Assembly: GCA_002683825.1 (NCBI GenBank)
Contig: NYUD01000030.1
Location: forward strand, 62,001 to 126,000
Direction: 5' to 3'
DNA length: 64,000 nucleotides
Source: Planctomycetota bacterium
GTDB lineage: Bacteria > Planctomycetota > UBA1135 > GCA-002686595
Part shown: piece by piece, positions 1 through 14,085 of the stretch
Layout of the letters: every line of letters starts with the position of its first letter
Position numbering within the stretch: position 1 is the stretch's first letter
Notes under the pieces: generated by a model
The model's input: the letters and a program-made list of their open reading frames with translations, nothing else
Databases searched by the model: none
What the model was told of the DNA's origin: nothing
Made by a program: the position numbers and the translations under genes

Positions 1-2
1 TC

Positions 3-3000
3 GACGCATGGGGCCAGGACTTCATCACAGACGGCACCGGGAACGTCAACTACTACGCGCTGCCGTTCTCGGGACATCTGCCCGAGCCGCTCAAGCACCA
101 GGGCTATTTCTCGTTTTTCAAGCAGAGAAGCCGACCGGCGGCCGCGACCGAGTTCCTGTCGAGCGGTCAATTCCCCCCCGAGTTTCAGAACAACTACCTG
201 ATCGCCAACGTCATCGGATTCCAGGGGATCTTCCGCTACCGCATCGAGGACGACGGATCGGGCTTCCAGGCCGACGAGCTCGAGCCGCTGATCCAGAGCA
301 GCGACCCCAACTTCCGCCCGGTGGATCTCGAGGTCGGTCCGGACGGCGCCTTGTACTTCCTCGACTGGCAGGCTCCCTTGATCGGTCACATGCAGCACCA
401 CCTGCGGGACCCTAACCGAGATCACGAGCACGGACGCATCTACCGCATCCGCGCGCGGGACCGCGCTCTGTTGAAGTCGCCCCAGGTCTCGGTTCTTTCG
501 ACAGCCAAGCTCATCGATCTGCTCAAGGATCCGCAGGATCGGTTGCGTTCACGCGCGCGCATCGAGCTTTCCAACCGCCCCTTCAAACGCGAGGCGGTGC
601 AGGCCTTCCTGGCGAACATCGACCCCGAGGATCCCTTGCGTGAACGGCACCGCCTGGAAGCGCTGTGGCTCTACCAGCGCAACGGACAGGTTTCGTTGCC
701 GCTCCTGGACGAGCTTTTGAACTCACCGAGGCACGAGGCGCGCGCCGCCGCAACACGCGTCGTGCGTCAAATGCGTCGCGAGATTCCGATCGCCCTCGAT
801 CTGCTCGAGATGCAGATCGGGGACAAGCACGCGCGCGTGCGACTCGAAGCACTGGTGGCGTTGAGCCACTTCACCGAGCGCGGCGAACTCGCCACCGAGA
901 TCGCGCTTTCTGTTCTGGACCACCCGCGCGACAAGTTCATCGACTACGCGCTGGAGGAAACCCTGCGCTCGCACGAGGTCTCGTGGCGCGCGGCGCTTCT
1001 CGAGAGGCCTGCCTATCTCCAGCGCACCCCCCGGGGATTGGCCCTGCTCCTGGATAGGCTCAACCCCGAAGAGCTCGCGCGGGTTCCAGCGTCCACCGCC
1101 GTTCACGAGGCTGTCCTGCGGCGACGTGGAATGGCCGAGGAGGCCTACGACGCCGCCGTCAGAGGTCTCGCAGCCGAAAGAAACGTCCGCCCCGACCAGC
1201 TCCTCTTCGAGGCCATCCGGGCTACGGACGACGCGACCGGAGCCCACGTCGACCACACTTTGATGACGCTCTTCGCCCTCCTGAGCGAGAACGCGACGGC
1301 CGAAACCGCCCCGACACTCGCCAGCTTGCGCCAGAGCGCGAAACGCAAGTCGACCCGCAGGCTGGCCGGCGCCGCGGCCCTGCGCCTGGCCGATGTCGAC
1401 GGCCTCACAGACCTCCTGGGCGAGGCCAAGCGCACGTCGGTCACGATGCTCGATTTCCTGGAGAGCCTGGCCTTGACCGATCCCTTGAAACAAAGCGAGG
1501 GCTTTCAGGGTTGGGTCGCAACCCATCTCTCGCGCGAACTTCTCCGCAGGATGGATGAGCCGCGCCGGGGAATCGATCTCGATCGGCTTTCGGGACGCTA
1601 CGTCCGCATCGAACTGCCGGGCGAATCGCGCACGCTGACCCTGGCCGAGGTTCAGGTCTTCGAGGACGGCGCCAACATCTCCGGTAGTGGGACCGCCACA
1701 CAGTCGACGGTCAACTGGGGAGGCGTCGCCAGTCGTGCGATCGACGGCATCACGAGCCCGCACTGGAGCGATGGGGGCCAGACCCACACGATGGAGAACC
1801 GCCCCAACCCGTGGTGGGAGCTCGATCTCGGGAGCGAGCGCAGGATCGACGAAATCGTCCTGTGGAATCGCGTGGAGAACGACAATCGTGACCTCTCCCT
1901 GCGTCTGGACGACTTCGAGGTTCGCATCCTCGATACGCACCGCCGGACCACCTTCGAGTTCAAGGCAGGTGCGGCGCCCTTCCCTTCCGTTTCGGTCGAA
2001 GTCGTGCCTCCCGATGCTCAACTCCGACGGGCCTCCGCCCTGGCCCTGGCACACGTCCTCGGTGAAGGCGCCATCCCGCTCCTGGTGAAGCGCGTCGGCG
2101 ACCATGACCAACGCGCTTCCGCCCTCGCGGGTCTGAGCCGCATCGGCATCGACAAGGTCGCGGCGGAAAGCTCCGAGACCCTGTCCCGTTTTCTCCTGGG
2201 ATTCCTGGAGGACGCGAACGGCCAACGCTTCGATTCGGCGGACGAGCGCGCCCTGCTTTCCTTCGCGGATGATCTGGCGGCCTATCTACCCCACGATGGG
2301 GCCCGCGAACTGCGGCGATCCGTTCGCCGTCTCGGTCCGCAAACCGTCGTGATTCGCACAATCTCCGATAGCCTTCTCTTCGACCGCAAGGAGTTCACGG
2401 TCGTCGCTTCGCGGCCGGTCGAACTGGTCTTTGAAAACACCGACATCATGCCGCACAACCTGGTGGTTGCTGCGATCGGCGCACTGGCCAAAGTGGGGTT
2501 GGCGGCGGAAGCCATGGCCCTCGCCGGCGACGCCTGGGACCTGGCCTACGTCCCCCAGATGAGCGAGGTCCTGCACGCCACGGGACTCTTGCAGCCGGGC
2601 GCATCCCAGGTGTTGTCCTTCGACGCTCCCTCGACGGCCGGTGACTATCCCTTCGTCTGCACCTTCCCGGGTCATTGGGCGCGCATGAACGGAACCATGC
2701 GCGTCGTCGCGAGCGAGGAAGAACGCGAGATCCTGGAGGCTGCGTACAAGAGCGACCCGATCGCGGAGACGATCCTGACGGAGCCCGGGCGAGCGTTCGT
2801 CAAGGCCTGGAAGTTCGCAGACCTTCGCGCCGCCCTGAAGACAACGCCAGCCGCCTCCCCCACCGGCGGCCTGGCGATCCTCGAGGCCGCCTCCTGTACG
2901 CGCTGCCATCGGATCGACGGACAGGGAGGCCTGAGCGGGCCCCCGCTGGAGGAAGCGGTCGCCAAGTACGAGCTGCCCGAGCTTCTCAACCACATTCTCG

Positions 3001-3287
3001 AACCGTCCGGCTCCATCGACGAGGGCTACAGGACGGAGATCGTCGAGCTGACCGACGCCACCTTGGCGGTCGGGCGCATCGTCTTCGATCGAGACGGTAT
3101 CCTCCAGGTGCAGGAGAATCCCTACGACTCGGAGACCGTGACGGAGATCCTGGCCGAAGATGTGCAACACCGCACCCCCTCCCAGGTCTCCTCGATGCCG
3201 ACGGGACTCCTGAACACCTTTGAAAAGGCCGAGATCCTGACCTTGTTGGCCTTCCTGGAAAGCCTGCGACCGGAGGAAGAGAACTAG
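3..3287 (+). CDS. Membrane-bound dehydrogenase with HEAT, F5/8C, azurin and cytochrome c domains (5' partial)
   Basis: The frame is open from the left edge, so the N-terminus is missing; 1094 residues are visible. Visible order: the end of a PVC-type membrane-bound dehydrogenase propeller (GPDGALYFLDW followed by DHEHGRIYRI), HEAT-like helical repeats, a discoidin-like F5/8C sugar-binding region (about 1590-1970, with WWELDLGS), further helical repeats, an azurin/plastocyanin domain (about 2340-2700, with MPHN and later VCTFPGHW, M: His/Cys/His/Met type-1 copper ligands) and a C-terminal c-type cytochrome with CTRCH (about 2895). The family is a planctomycete/verrucomicrobial periplasmic redox protein, probably a pyrroloquinoline- or sugar-linked dehydrogenase; the substrate is unknown. 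Copper and heme modules on one chain suggest intramolecular electron transfer. The stop is TAG at 3285-3287, facing the next gene. Confidence 0.88.
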   Translation, partial: DAWGQDFITDGTGNVNYYALPFSGHLPEPLKHQGYFSFFKQRSRPAAATEFLSSGQFPPEFQNNYLIANVIGFQGIFRYRIEDDGSGFQADELEPLIQSSDPNFRPVDLEVGPDGALYFLDWQAPLIGHMQHHLRDPNRDHEHGRIYRIRARDRALLKSPQVSVLSTAKLIDLLKDPQDRLRSRARIELSNRPFKREAVQAFLANIDPEDPLRERHRLEALWLYQRNGQVSLPLLDELLNSPRHEARAAATRVVRQMRREIPIALDLLEMQIGDKHARVRLEALVALSHFTERGELATEIALSVLDHPRDKFIDYALEETLRSHEVSWRAALLERPAYLQRTPRGLALLLDRLNPEELARVPASTAVHEAVLRRRGMAEEAYDAAVRGLAAERNVRPDQLLFEAIRATDDATGAHVDHTLMTLFALLSENATAETAPTLASLRQSAKRKSTRRLAGAAALRLADVDGLTDLLGEAKRTSVTMLDFLESLALTDPLKQSEGFQGWVATHLSRELLRRMDEPRRGIDLDRLSGRYVRIELPGESRTLTLAEVQVFEDGANISGSGTATQSTVNWGGVASRAIDGITSPHWSDGGQTHTMENRPNPWWELDLGSERRIDEIVLWNRVENDNRDLSLRLDDFEVRILDTHRRTTFEFKAGAAPFPSVSVEVVPPDAQLRRASALALAHVLGEGAIPLLVKRVGDHDQRASALAGLSRIGIDKVAAESSETLSRFLLGFLEDANGQRFDSADERALLSFADDLAAYLPHDGARELRRSVRRLGPQTVVIRTISDSLLFDRKEFTVVASRPVELVFENTDIMPHNLVVAAIGALAKVGLAAEAMALAGDAWDLAYVPQMSEVLHATGLLQPGASQVLSFDAPSTAGDYPFVCTFPGHWARMNGTMRVVASEEEREILEAAYKSDPIAETILTEPGRAFVKAWKFADLRAALKTTPAASPTGGLAILEAASCTRCHRIDGQGGLSGPPLEEAVAKYELPELLNHILEPSGSIDEGYRTEIVELTDATLAVGRIVFDRDGILQVQENPYDSETVTEILAEDVQHRTPSQVSSMPTGLLNTFEKAEILTLLAFLESLRPEEEN

Positions 3288-3335
3288 GATCCGCGGCGGA
3301 GTTCACCGCCCCGGCGCGTTACGGAGAAGTGCCCG

Positions 3336-4517
3336 TCAAGCGTTCTCGCGCCCCATGATTTTCTCGACCCAAGGGGAGACGCGTTGAGTCCACGCCCGGG
3401 AACGCTGTGGATCGGGTAGTGGGAGCTCGCTCAGGAAATCTTCCAACAGACGGAAGAAGCGTTCGGGCTCCTCGGAGAAAGCGTGATGCGAGGAATCCTC
3501 GAGGAGCATGTGGCGCCCCCCTTCGATCTCCTTGGCCAAGAGCATGCCCTTGTCGGGTGGATAGGTCATGTCCCAGCGCCCATCGACGATCAGCGTCTCG
3601 AAGGGCGTGCCAACGAAGGCGCCCTTCAGAGGGATGTCTCCGGACAGGCGCATGGCGCCATTGTAGTTCGCGTCGTGGACCCACTCGTACAGGGCGATCT
3701 GTGACATGCACTCCTGCGAGGGACGATTGAAGTGCTGCCGTTTCCAATCCCCGTTTGCCAGTGCGTTGTACACCATGAGTTGAACGTGGCTCAGGGGCAC
3801 GGCATCGGTGTGGAAGGGGCTAACTCGACGACCCTCGAAGGTGTAACAAGCCCGGATTCTCTTGGCCTCGGCGACCGTGTGGTGGTTCGGTCGCCGTTCC
3901 CTGCGATGCGCCTCGATATCGGCCGCAGCGCTCAGCAATACCAGGCCACGCACACGTTCCGGATAGCAAAGGGAATAGAGCCGAGCGAGGTGCCCTCCCC
4001 AGGACCAGCCGAGCACTACCCAGCTCTCGATTCCCAGCTGCTCGCGCAATGCCTCGAGGTCGCTCAGCGCTTGGCGAACCGAGTAGCCCTCCTCCGACTT
4101 CCATTCCGAACGCCCGACCCCGCGGGGATCGTAGTAGATGACTCGCGCAAATCCGGCCGCACGTGAGAAGTGCGGAACGAAGGAATGCAAACTGTTTCCG
4201 GGTCCCCCGTTCAAGAGAACGAGAGGAGTCCCCTGCCCCTCTTCGATCACATAGAGCCGGGCTCCACGCACGGAGACGAAACGACCGCCCAGTTCGCCAT
4301 CCAATCGGGGTGCATAGGGAATTTCGTCGGTCCAGGGCAGGCTATGGACGCCGCACTCGACAACCGTTTCGCCCTCTGTGTCCTTTCCTGCATCCGCGAG
4401 ACGGGCAGGGTCGAGCGGAATGCCGTGACACGCACCCACCCCGAGAAACAACCATCCCTGCACAAGGAGGGCACCAGGAAGGAACGGAAACCGGGAACGG
4501 CGCGCGGGATCGGACAT
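3336..4517 (-). CDS. Alpha/beta hydrolase lipoprotein, proline iminopeptidase-like
   Basis: 393 residues. The N-terminus has a hydrophobic leader ending in VGAC (Cys30), a good lipobox, so the protein is probably a lipoprotein. LNGGPGN near residue 102 is the oxyanion region typical of proline iminopeptidase-like hydrolases, GWSWGG (170-175) holds the nucleophile Ser172, DGRWD supplies the acid and SHHAF the histidine. The family releases N-terminal proline or hydrolyses related amides and esters; the substrate cannot be read from sequence. It is convergent with the dehydrogenase gene and has no obvious operon partner. Confidence 0.85.
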   Translation of the reverse strand: MSDPARRSRFPFLPGALLVQGWLFLGVGACHGIPLDPARLADAGKDTEGETVVECGVHSLPWTDEIPYAPRLDGELGGRFVSVRGARLYVIEEGQGTPLVLLNGGPGNSLHSFVPHFSRAAGFARVIYYDPRGVGRSEWKSEEGYSVRQALSDLEALREQLGIESWVVLGWSWGGHLARLYSLCYPERVRGLVLLSAAADIEAHRRERRPNHHTVAEAKRIRACYTFEGRRVSPFHTDAVPLSHVQLMVYNALANGDWKRQHFNRPSQECMSQIALYEWVHDANYNGAMRLSGDIPLKGAFVGTPFETLIVDGRWDMTYPPDKGMLLAKEIEGGRHMLLEDSSHHAFSEEPERFFRLLEDFLSELPLPDPQRSRAWTQRVSPWVEKIMGRENA

Positions 4518-5258
4518 CGGATTGTTGGAGTCTTGTTTTCACGAGCGTTCCGTTCTGCAGGGAAGGACTGCCTCCGGAACGAATCCGCCGATCCAATGGT
4601 ATGACCCCGAAAAGGTCAGGGCCAAACCGAAGACGGGTCTACGCCGGCCAGGGCTGGAGGGCCCGGCACCCGCGGCCTCCCGAGAATGGCATCTCAAGAA
4701 AAAGGGCAGGACACATCATGGTTTGCATCCCGCCCCACGGAAAGGAGTCTCGAGCACATGGCTACGGGCCTCCCTCCCCCCTGTTTTCTAGCCTTTTCGT
4801 TCCGTTCTTGTCGACCGCGTCGGCAACAACGAACGGAAGTCCCAGGTACAACTCCGAACTAAGCGCATTTTCCCGATGAGCGGCAGACACCCACCAAGAT
4901 AAAGAACCAAACCGATCGTACGGCGGTCGTCCCCTTGGCGAAAAACTCCCGCCCCAACGGGTACCAGCCTAGTATTTTAGCGGCATCTCGCCATTAGCCC
5001 TCCTGCGTAGATTCTGCGTTCTTTGTGCATACGCACTCGCAGTCACTCTCATGCCGAGCCGGAGCAACTCCCGGCGGCCTTTCTCAACCACCGACGTTGA
5101 ACCCATGGCGTGCTACCACACGGGGGCGCCCGGCACTCCATGCAAGGCACCTCTGCGGCCTGGCTCGAACGCAGCCGCGTCGAGCGGGATGCCCGGCTGC
5201 AGACGAACTTCTCGACCTCCTCGCAGGCGCCTACCGGGGGTATCGGCGCCGGAACCTC
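4518..5258. other. Intergenic region without recognisable gene
   Basis: This 741-base stretch lies between the start of the hydrolase gene and the end of the molybdenum hydroxylase operon. Open frames here are short, have no recognisable motif and are arginine- or proline-rich in the manner of GC-rich noncoding frames. I see no tRNA, no convincing terminator and no repeat. It should contain the hydrolase promoter at its left end. Confidence 0.5.
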
Positions 5259-6125
5259 CTACACGGCGTCCGTGACCAGCTCGACGAGCATCGAGCGACA
5301 CACGCGGTAGAGCACCTCACGGCGGTACGCGGCGCTCGAACGCACGTCGTCGATCGGCGCGACATCGGTCCGGACAGCCAGACGGGCCGCAGCTTCGAGC
5401 GTGGCGGGCTTCGGCCGCACGCCCTCCAGCTCTCGCGCCAGGGTGGAAAGCAAGACCGTCGTGGGCGCCACCGACCCGGCGGCCGCACGCAGGTCGTGGA
5501 TCCGCCCCTCGACGAGCCGCAGGGACAGGGCCACGACCACCTTGGCGATCGACTGTGCGCGCCGTGTTCCGACCTTGCGGAAAGCGTGTCTTTCCCCGAC
5601 GACCTCCGGCGGGAGGATGACGGCCTCGATCAACTCATCCGTGCGCCGGCGATTCTCCCGATAGCCACACAGAAAATCGCTCACCGCCATCTCCCTGCGC
5701 CCCCCGCGAGACGCCAGCCGAACCCGCGCATCCAGAGCGAACAGCACGGGAACGAGATCCGCCGCGGGGGACGCGGTACCGAGATTGCCAGCGATCGTCG
5801 CCCGGTTCTTGATCTGCTCTGCACCGACCTCGTCCGCTGCGGCGACGAGAATGGCCGCGCGGCGACGCACGAGGTCGGATGCGAGGAGATCGGAACAGGT
5901 GCTGAGAGCCCCGATCCAGAGCCCATCGCTGCGCTCCTCGATCCCGCGAAGTTCAGGCACGCGGTGAATGTCGATGACGCGATCGGGGCGCGTACGTCCC
6001 GTCTCGAACTCCACCATGAGGTCGGTCCCCCCGGCCAGGAGCACCGAACGCGCGGTCGCCCCTTCGAGCTGGCAAAGGACCTCCTCCAGGGTCCGAGGAG
6101 CCGAATACTCCGGAGCGCTCTTCAC
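5259..6125 (-). CDS. Molybdenum hydroxylase FAD-binding subunit (CoxM/XdhB/YgfM type)
   Basis: 288 residues from a GTG at 6125-6123 that overlaps the upstream TGA (GTGA), the reason for choosing this start. LLAGGTDLMVEF and NRATIAGNLGTASPAADLVP are the two FAD pyrophosphate-binding motifs of the family. The subunit passes electrons from the [2Fe-2S] centres to NAD or another acceptor. It is the last gene of a three-gene operon after the molybdopterin and [2Fe-2S] subunits. The divergent fused hydroxylase at 8891 lacks its own FAD domain, so this subunit could serve both enzymes; that is inference. Confidence 0.92.
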   Translation of the reverse strand: MKSAPEYSAPRTLEEVLCQLEGATARSVLLAGGTDLMVEFETGRTRPDRVIDIHRVPELRGIEERSDGLWIGALSTCSDLLASDLVRRRAAILVAAADEVGAEQIKNRATIAGNLGTASPAADLVPVLFALDARVRLASRGGRREMAVSDFLCGYRENRRRTDELIEAVILPPEVVGERHAFRKVGTRRAQSIAKVVVALSLRLVEGRIHDLRAAAGSVAPTTVLLSTLARELEGVRPKPATLEAAARLAVRTDVAPIDDVRSSAAYRREVLYRVCRSMLVELVTDAV

Positions 6126-6607
6126 GGGTTTCTCCCGCTCCTGGAGTTCGCGTGCGCCGCCAATGCAGAAGCGAGAACCTTGCCGTACCCCGTGCAGCGG
6201 CACAGATTTCCCGCCAGGGCCTTGCGTGCGCGGGCCTCGCTCGGTTCCTCTCCCCGACGCTCACATTCCTCCAGCCAGGCGCGCGTCATCAGGATCAAAC
6301 CCGGCGTGCAGATTCCGCACTGAGCACCCCCCTCCACGACGAAGGCCTCCTGGATCGCCCCGTGCCCCGTGCCTTCGATCGTCGTCACATCGCACCCCAC
6401 GACCTGCCCCACCGGGGCGATGCACGAGTTCACGGCGACGCCGTCGACCAGCACCGTGCAGGCTCCGCACTCCCCCTCCCCACAACCCTCCTTGGTGCCC
6501 GTTCGGCCCAGGTCGTCGCGCACGCAGTCCAGCAACCGGCGCAGGGGATGAACCTCGAGGGCAACCTCTTCGCCGTTGAGGCGAAAGCGGATCCGGGCAC
6601 CGCTCAA
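6122..6607 (-). CDS. Molybdenum hydroxylase [2Fe-2S] subunit (CoxS/XdhC type)
   Basis: 161 residues. I place the start at TTG 6607-6605, overlapping the stop of the preceding gene (TTGA) and preceded by GGAGG with a seven-base spacer. The plant-type ferredoxin motif GCGEGECGAC and the C-terminal motifs CGICTPG and CRCTGY supply the eight cysteines for the two [2Fe-2S] clusters. Length matches the family. It sits between and is translationally coupled to the molybdopterin and FAD subunits, carrying electrons from Moco to FAD. Confidence 0.93.
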   Translation of the reverse strand: MSGARIRFRLNGEEVALEVHPLRRLLDCVRDDLGRTGTKEGCGEGECGACTVLVDGVAVNSCIAPVGQVVGCDVTTIEGTGHGAIQEAFVVEGGAQCGICTPGLILMTRAWLEECERRGEEPSEARARKALAGNLCRCTGYGKVLASALAAHANSRSGRNP

Positions 6608-8811
6608 AGGGCTTCCTCCGGGTGTGCCGCGAGCCAGGCCCGGGCGATGCGTTCGGGGGTTGCGGGAACGCGGTCGAGGGCGATTCCAAGCGCGTCCTCG
6701 ATGGCCGAGACGACCGCCGGCGCACCGCCGTCCATCGGCAACTCCCCTATGCCCTTGGCTCCGCCCGGTCCGTTGGAGAACGGCTTCTCGACCAGGAACA
6801 CCTCCATCGTCGGAGCGTCGAGGGTGGTCGGAATGACGCAGGTCGCCATGCGGTCCTGGCGAAAGCGCCCGGCCCGGGTTTCCACCACCTCCCGGTGGGC
6901 AAACCCGATCGCCTGCAGACTGCCCCCCTCGATCTGCCCCTCGACCATCGACGGCTGGATCGCTTTTCCGACGTCGACCGCCGTGACGAAGCGCGTCACC
7001 TCGACCTCGAACGTATCGAGGTCGACCTCGACCTCGGCGATGTCCGCCGCCCAGCCGTAGGCGGGATAGGCGTCGCCGCGGTAGTTCGTCTCGTCCCACT
7101 TGAGTCCGGGCGGATCCGCGTAACGCATCCGCACCAGGGGATCTCCGCCCGTCGCCAGGAAACGGCGCGCACGCTCGCTGAAGGAACCCTCCTGACCGCA
7201 CTTCTCCTCGATGCGTCGGCGCAACTCGCGGCAGGCCCGGGCCAGCGAACCGCCGACGATCATGCACGTCCGCGAAGCCACCGTCGGCCCCGAATCGGGC
7301 ACGGCCTGGGTGTCCGGATCGGCGAACGTGATCTCGTCGAGCCGGGCTTCCAGCGCATCGGCAGCGATCGTGAGCAACATCGTCAACGTCCCCTGACCGA
7401 ACTCGGTCGACGAAGTGCACACCTCGGCACGCCCGTCGTCGAGCAGACCGACGGCCACCTCTGCCTGCAGGAGCTTTTCGCCCGAACCCGTGAATCCCGA
7501 ACCGTGAAAGAAGAAGGCGAGCCCCATTCCGCATCGCTTGCGCCCGGTCTCCGGACGGAGCCCGCACCACTCGTGGGAAGCGAATCCCGTTTCGGTCAGA
7601 ACTCTCTCCAGCACCTCCTTGGAGCCCACGCTTTCGGTGAGGAGCTGACCCGTCGCGGTCGTATCGCCCAGGAGCAACTGGTTCTTGCGCCGCACCTCTG
7701 CCGGATGCAGCCCCAGGGCATGGGCGGTGCGATCCATTTGACGCTCGACGGCAAAGCACACCTGGGGCGCACCGAAACCGCGAAAGGCGCCGTAGGGAAC
7801 GTGGTGGGTCTTGACGACCCTTCCACGGATGCGGATGTGGTCACAGCGATAGGCACCGGCCGCGTGGATACACGCGCGCGACAAGACGACCGGCGAGAGC
7901 GTCGTGTACGCCCCGCCGTCCAGAAGCAGATCGACCTCCATGGCCAGGAGCTTGCCGTCCTCGTCCACGGCGGTGCGGTGGGTCACGCGGGCCGGATGGC
8001 GCTTGGGAGTAACGGCCAGATCCTCGTGTCGATCGAACAGGAACTTCACCGGCCGCCCCGCGGCCCGCGCGCACAGCGCGGCCTGGCACGCGATCACCGA
8101 GGGGTAGTCTTCCTTGCCTCCGAAACCGCCCCCGGTCACGGCCTGCACGACGCGCGCTCGCCCCGCGTCGAGATCCAGGGCGCGCATGAGCGCCTTCTGC
8201 ACGTAGTGGGGACATTGCAGCGAACCCTTGACGACCACGGTCCCCTCCCCGTCGGCGGGCCAGGCCACGAAGCCCTGGGGTTCGATGTACATCTGCTCCT
8301 GGCTGTCGGTGAAATACGTACCTTCGATCACCCGTTCCGCCCGGGCCTTCTCCGCGGAGCCAAGACGCGAGCGGGCGTCCCCCTTTTCGATCGTGATCTC
8401 CTTGAACACCTCCGTGGACAGCTCGGGATCCAGGGTGGGTTCGAGCTCCTCGATGCGAGGCTGAATCGCGGCCAGGGCGCGGCGCAAGAGCCCGCGCTCC
8501 GCAGCTGCCACGAGCAACAGCGGCTCACCCCAGTGCGAGATCTCTTGCGCGCACAGAAGCGGTTGGTCGTCCACGATCGCTGCCACCAGGTTCTCGCCGG
8601 GCACGTCCTCGGGCCGCACGATGCGGACGCTCTCGAAGTCGAAGTCCGGATCGAAGTCGAAACCGAGAATGCGACCGTGGGGCAACTCAGCGCGGACCGC
8701 ACCGCCCCACCACGCACCCGGTACGTCGAGATCGGCCACGTACAGGGCTCGACCGCTCGCCTTGTCATCCCCTTCCGCTCGCCGTACGCGAGAGCCAATG
8801 AAAGAACCCAT
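6604..8811 (-). CDS. Molybdenum hydroxylase molybdopterin-binding subunit (xanthine dehydrogenase/CoxL family)
   Basis: 735 residues from ATG at 8811; an upstream in-frame ATG at 8898 would run into the divergent gene and precedes non-conserved residues, so MGSFIGSRVRR is preferred. Moco-site motifs are GGGFGGKED, AFRGFGAPQ, FGQGTLT and GAKGIGEL, whose glutamate is the catalytic base of the superfamily. CO dehydrogenase's AYRCSFR loop is absent, so a purine, aldehyde or heteroaromatic hydroxylase is more likely. First gene of the minus-strand operon. Substrate is inferred only from context: the SsnA/YgfK-type neighbours point to purine oxidation. Confidence 0.9.
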   Translation of the reverse strand: MGSFIGSRVRRAEGDDKASGRALYVADLDVPGAWWGGAVRAELPHGRILGFDFDPDFDFESVRIVRPEDVPGENLVAAIVDDQPLLCAQEISHWGEPLLLVAAAERGLLRRALAAIQPRIEELEPTLDPELSTEVFKEITIEKGDARSRLGSAEKARAERVIEGTYFTDSQEQMYIEPQGFVAWPADGEGTVVVKGSLQCPHYVQKALMRALDLDAGRARVVQAVTGGGFGGKEDYPSVIACQAALCARAAGRPVKFLFDRHEDLAVTPKRHPARVTHRTAVDEDGKLLAMEVDLLLDGGAYTTLSPVVLSRACIHAAGAYRCDHIRIRGRVVKTHHVPYGAFRGFGAPQVCFAVERQMDRTAHALGLHPAEVRRKNQLLLGDTTATGQLLTESVGSKEVLERVLTETGFASHEWCGLRPETGRKRCGMGLAFFFHGSGFTGSGEKLLQAEVAVGLLDDGRAEVCTSSTEFGQGTLTMLLTIAADALEARLDEITFADPDTQAVPDSGPTVASRTCMIVGGSLARACRELRRRIEEKCGQEGSFSERARRFLATGGDPLVRMRYADPPGLKWDETNYRGDAYPAYGWAADIAEVEVDLDTFEVEVTRFVTAVDVGKAIQPSMVEGQIEGGSLQAIGFAHREVVETRAGRFRQDRMATCVIPTTLDAPTMEVFLVEKPFSNGPGGAKGIGELPMDGGAPAVVSAIEDALGIALDRVPATPERIARAWLAAHPEEAL

Positions 8812-8890
8812 GGGTCGATCACGATACGGAACGGACCGCCGGGAATGAACCTGGTTCCGAACTCCTTCGATCCCTATCGTTGGGAGTCGA
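8812..8890. promoter_or_regulatory. Divergent promoter region of the two hydroxylase operons
   Basis: These 79 bases separate the starts of two divergent operons, so they must hold both promoters or a shared control region. A perfect 11-base palindrome, GAACCTGGTTC, lies at 8847-8857 in the middle and could be an operator half. GGGAG at 8882-8886 is the ribosome binding site of the GTG start at 8891. The regulator is unknown. Confidence 0.4.
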
Positions 8891-11538
<2,648 letters not shown>

Positions 11539-11542
<4 letters not shown>

Positions 11543-12582
11543 GCCGCACGGCACAGGGTTGGGTCAACGCCCATACGCACATCTACAGTGCCCTGAGCCC
11601 CTTCGGCATGCCGGCGCCCGCGCCACCGCCGACGAGCTTCATAGAGATCCTCGAACGCGTCTGGTGGCGGCTCGATCGGGCCCTGGACGAACCGACGCTG
11701 CGGGCCTCGGCACGCTACTATGCAGCGGCTTCGCTTCTGGCGGGAACGACGGCGGTGATCGACCACCACGAGTCGCCGAACTTCATCGAAGGGTCGCTCG
11801 ACGTGATCGCGGACGCCTGCCAGGAGCTCGGGCTGCGCGCCGTCCTGTGCTACGGAGCCAGCGAGAGAAACGGCGGCCGCGAGGAGGCGCAACGCGGGTT
11901 GGCGGAATGCGAGCGTTTCCTGCGCGTGAACGCGCGCCCGCTGGTGCGCGGGGTCGTCGGTTTGCACGCATCCTTCACGGTTTCTGACGAGACGGTGCGC
12001 GATGCGGGGAAACTCGCCCGCGATCTCGACACGGTCGTGCACGTCCACGTCGCCGAGGACAGGGCGGACCTCGAGGATGCCGGCAAACGCGGCTTCGAAG
12101 GGCCCCTCCAGCGCCTTTTCGGCCTCGATGCCCTGCCCCCCGGATCGATCCTCGCCCACGGCGTACACCTGACAGAGGCCGAGGTCCGTCTGGCGGCGGA
12201 GAAGGGACTGTGGTTCGTTCACAACCCGCGCTCCAACATCGCCAACAACGTGGGCTACGCCAAGTCCCTCGGCGCAAGCGAACACGTGGCCCTGGGAACC
12301 GACGGCTTTCCCTCCAAGATGGCTGACGAGATCGAGGCCTTGATGCGCGAGGCGGCGGCCGCCGGAGACGAAGTCTCCCGGGTCGTTCCTCGTCTCGAGG
12401 CGGGGGAAGAGCTCTTCGCAACGCTGCTTCCGACACCGGCGCAGGTCGGGCTCGGATGGATCCGTGCGGCGGGTCGTGAAATCGCGCGCGACGGGCGGCT
12501 ACTGAGCGCGGACCAGGAAGAGATCCACGACTCCGCCGTCGCGCAGGCAAAGGAGCTATGGAAGCGCATGGCGGCGCTCTAA
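11539..12582 (+). CDS. SsnA-like amidohydrolase
   Basis: 347 residues; the TTG start overlaps the preceding TGA (TTGA). Metal-binding residues of the amidohydrolase superfamily are visible: HTH at 12-14, HVHVAED, LAHGVH and LGTDG. SsnA and guanine/chlorohydrolase relatives are about 440 residues; here the protein begins directly at the HxH strand, so the usual N-terminal beta-sandwich strands are missing or were lost. Family members deaminate or open heterocycles, and the gene follows the hydroxylase as ssnA follows or precedes xdh in purine clusters. Probable role: hydrolysis of a purine-derived intermediate. Confidence 0.8.
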
Positions 12583-12591
12583 ACTGGCGCC

Positions 12592-14081
<1,490 letters not shown>

Positions 14082-14085
<4 letters not shown>

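Noticed and set aside
723..2225. 500-residue minus-strand open frame
   Set aside because: Antisense to the dehydrogenase/azurin gene with no recognisable domain.
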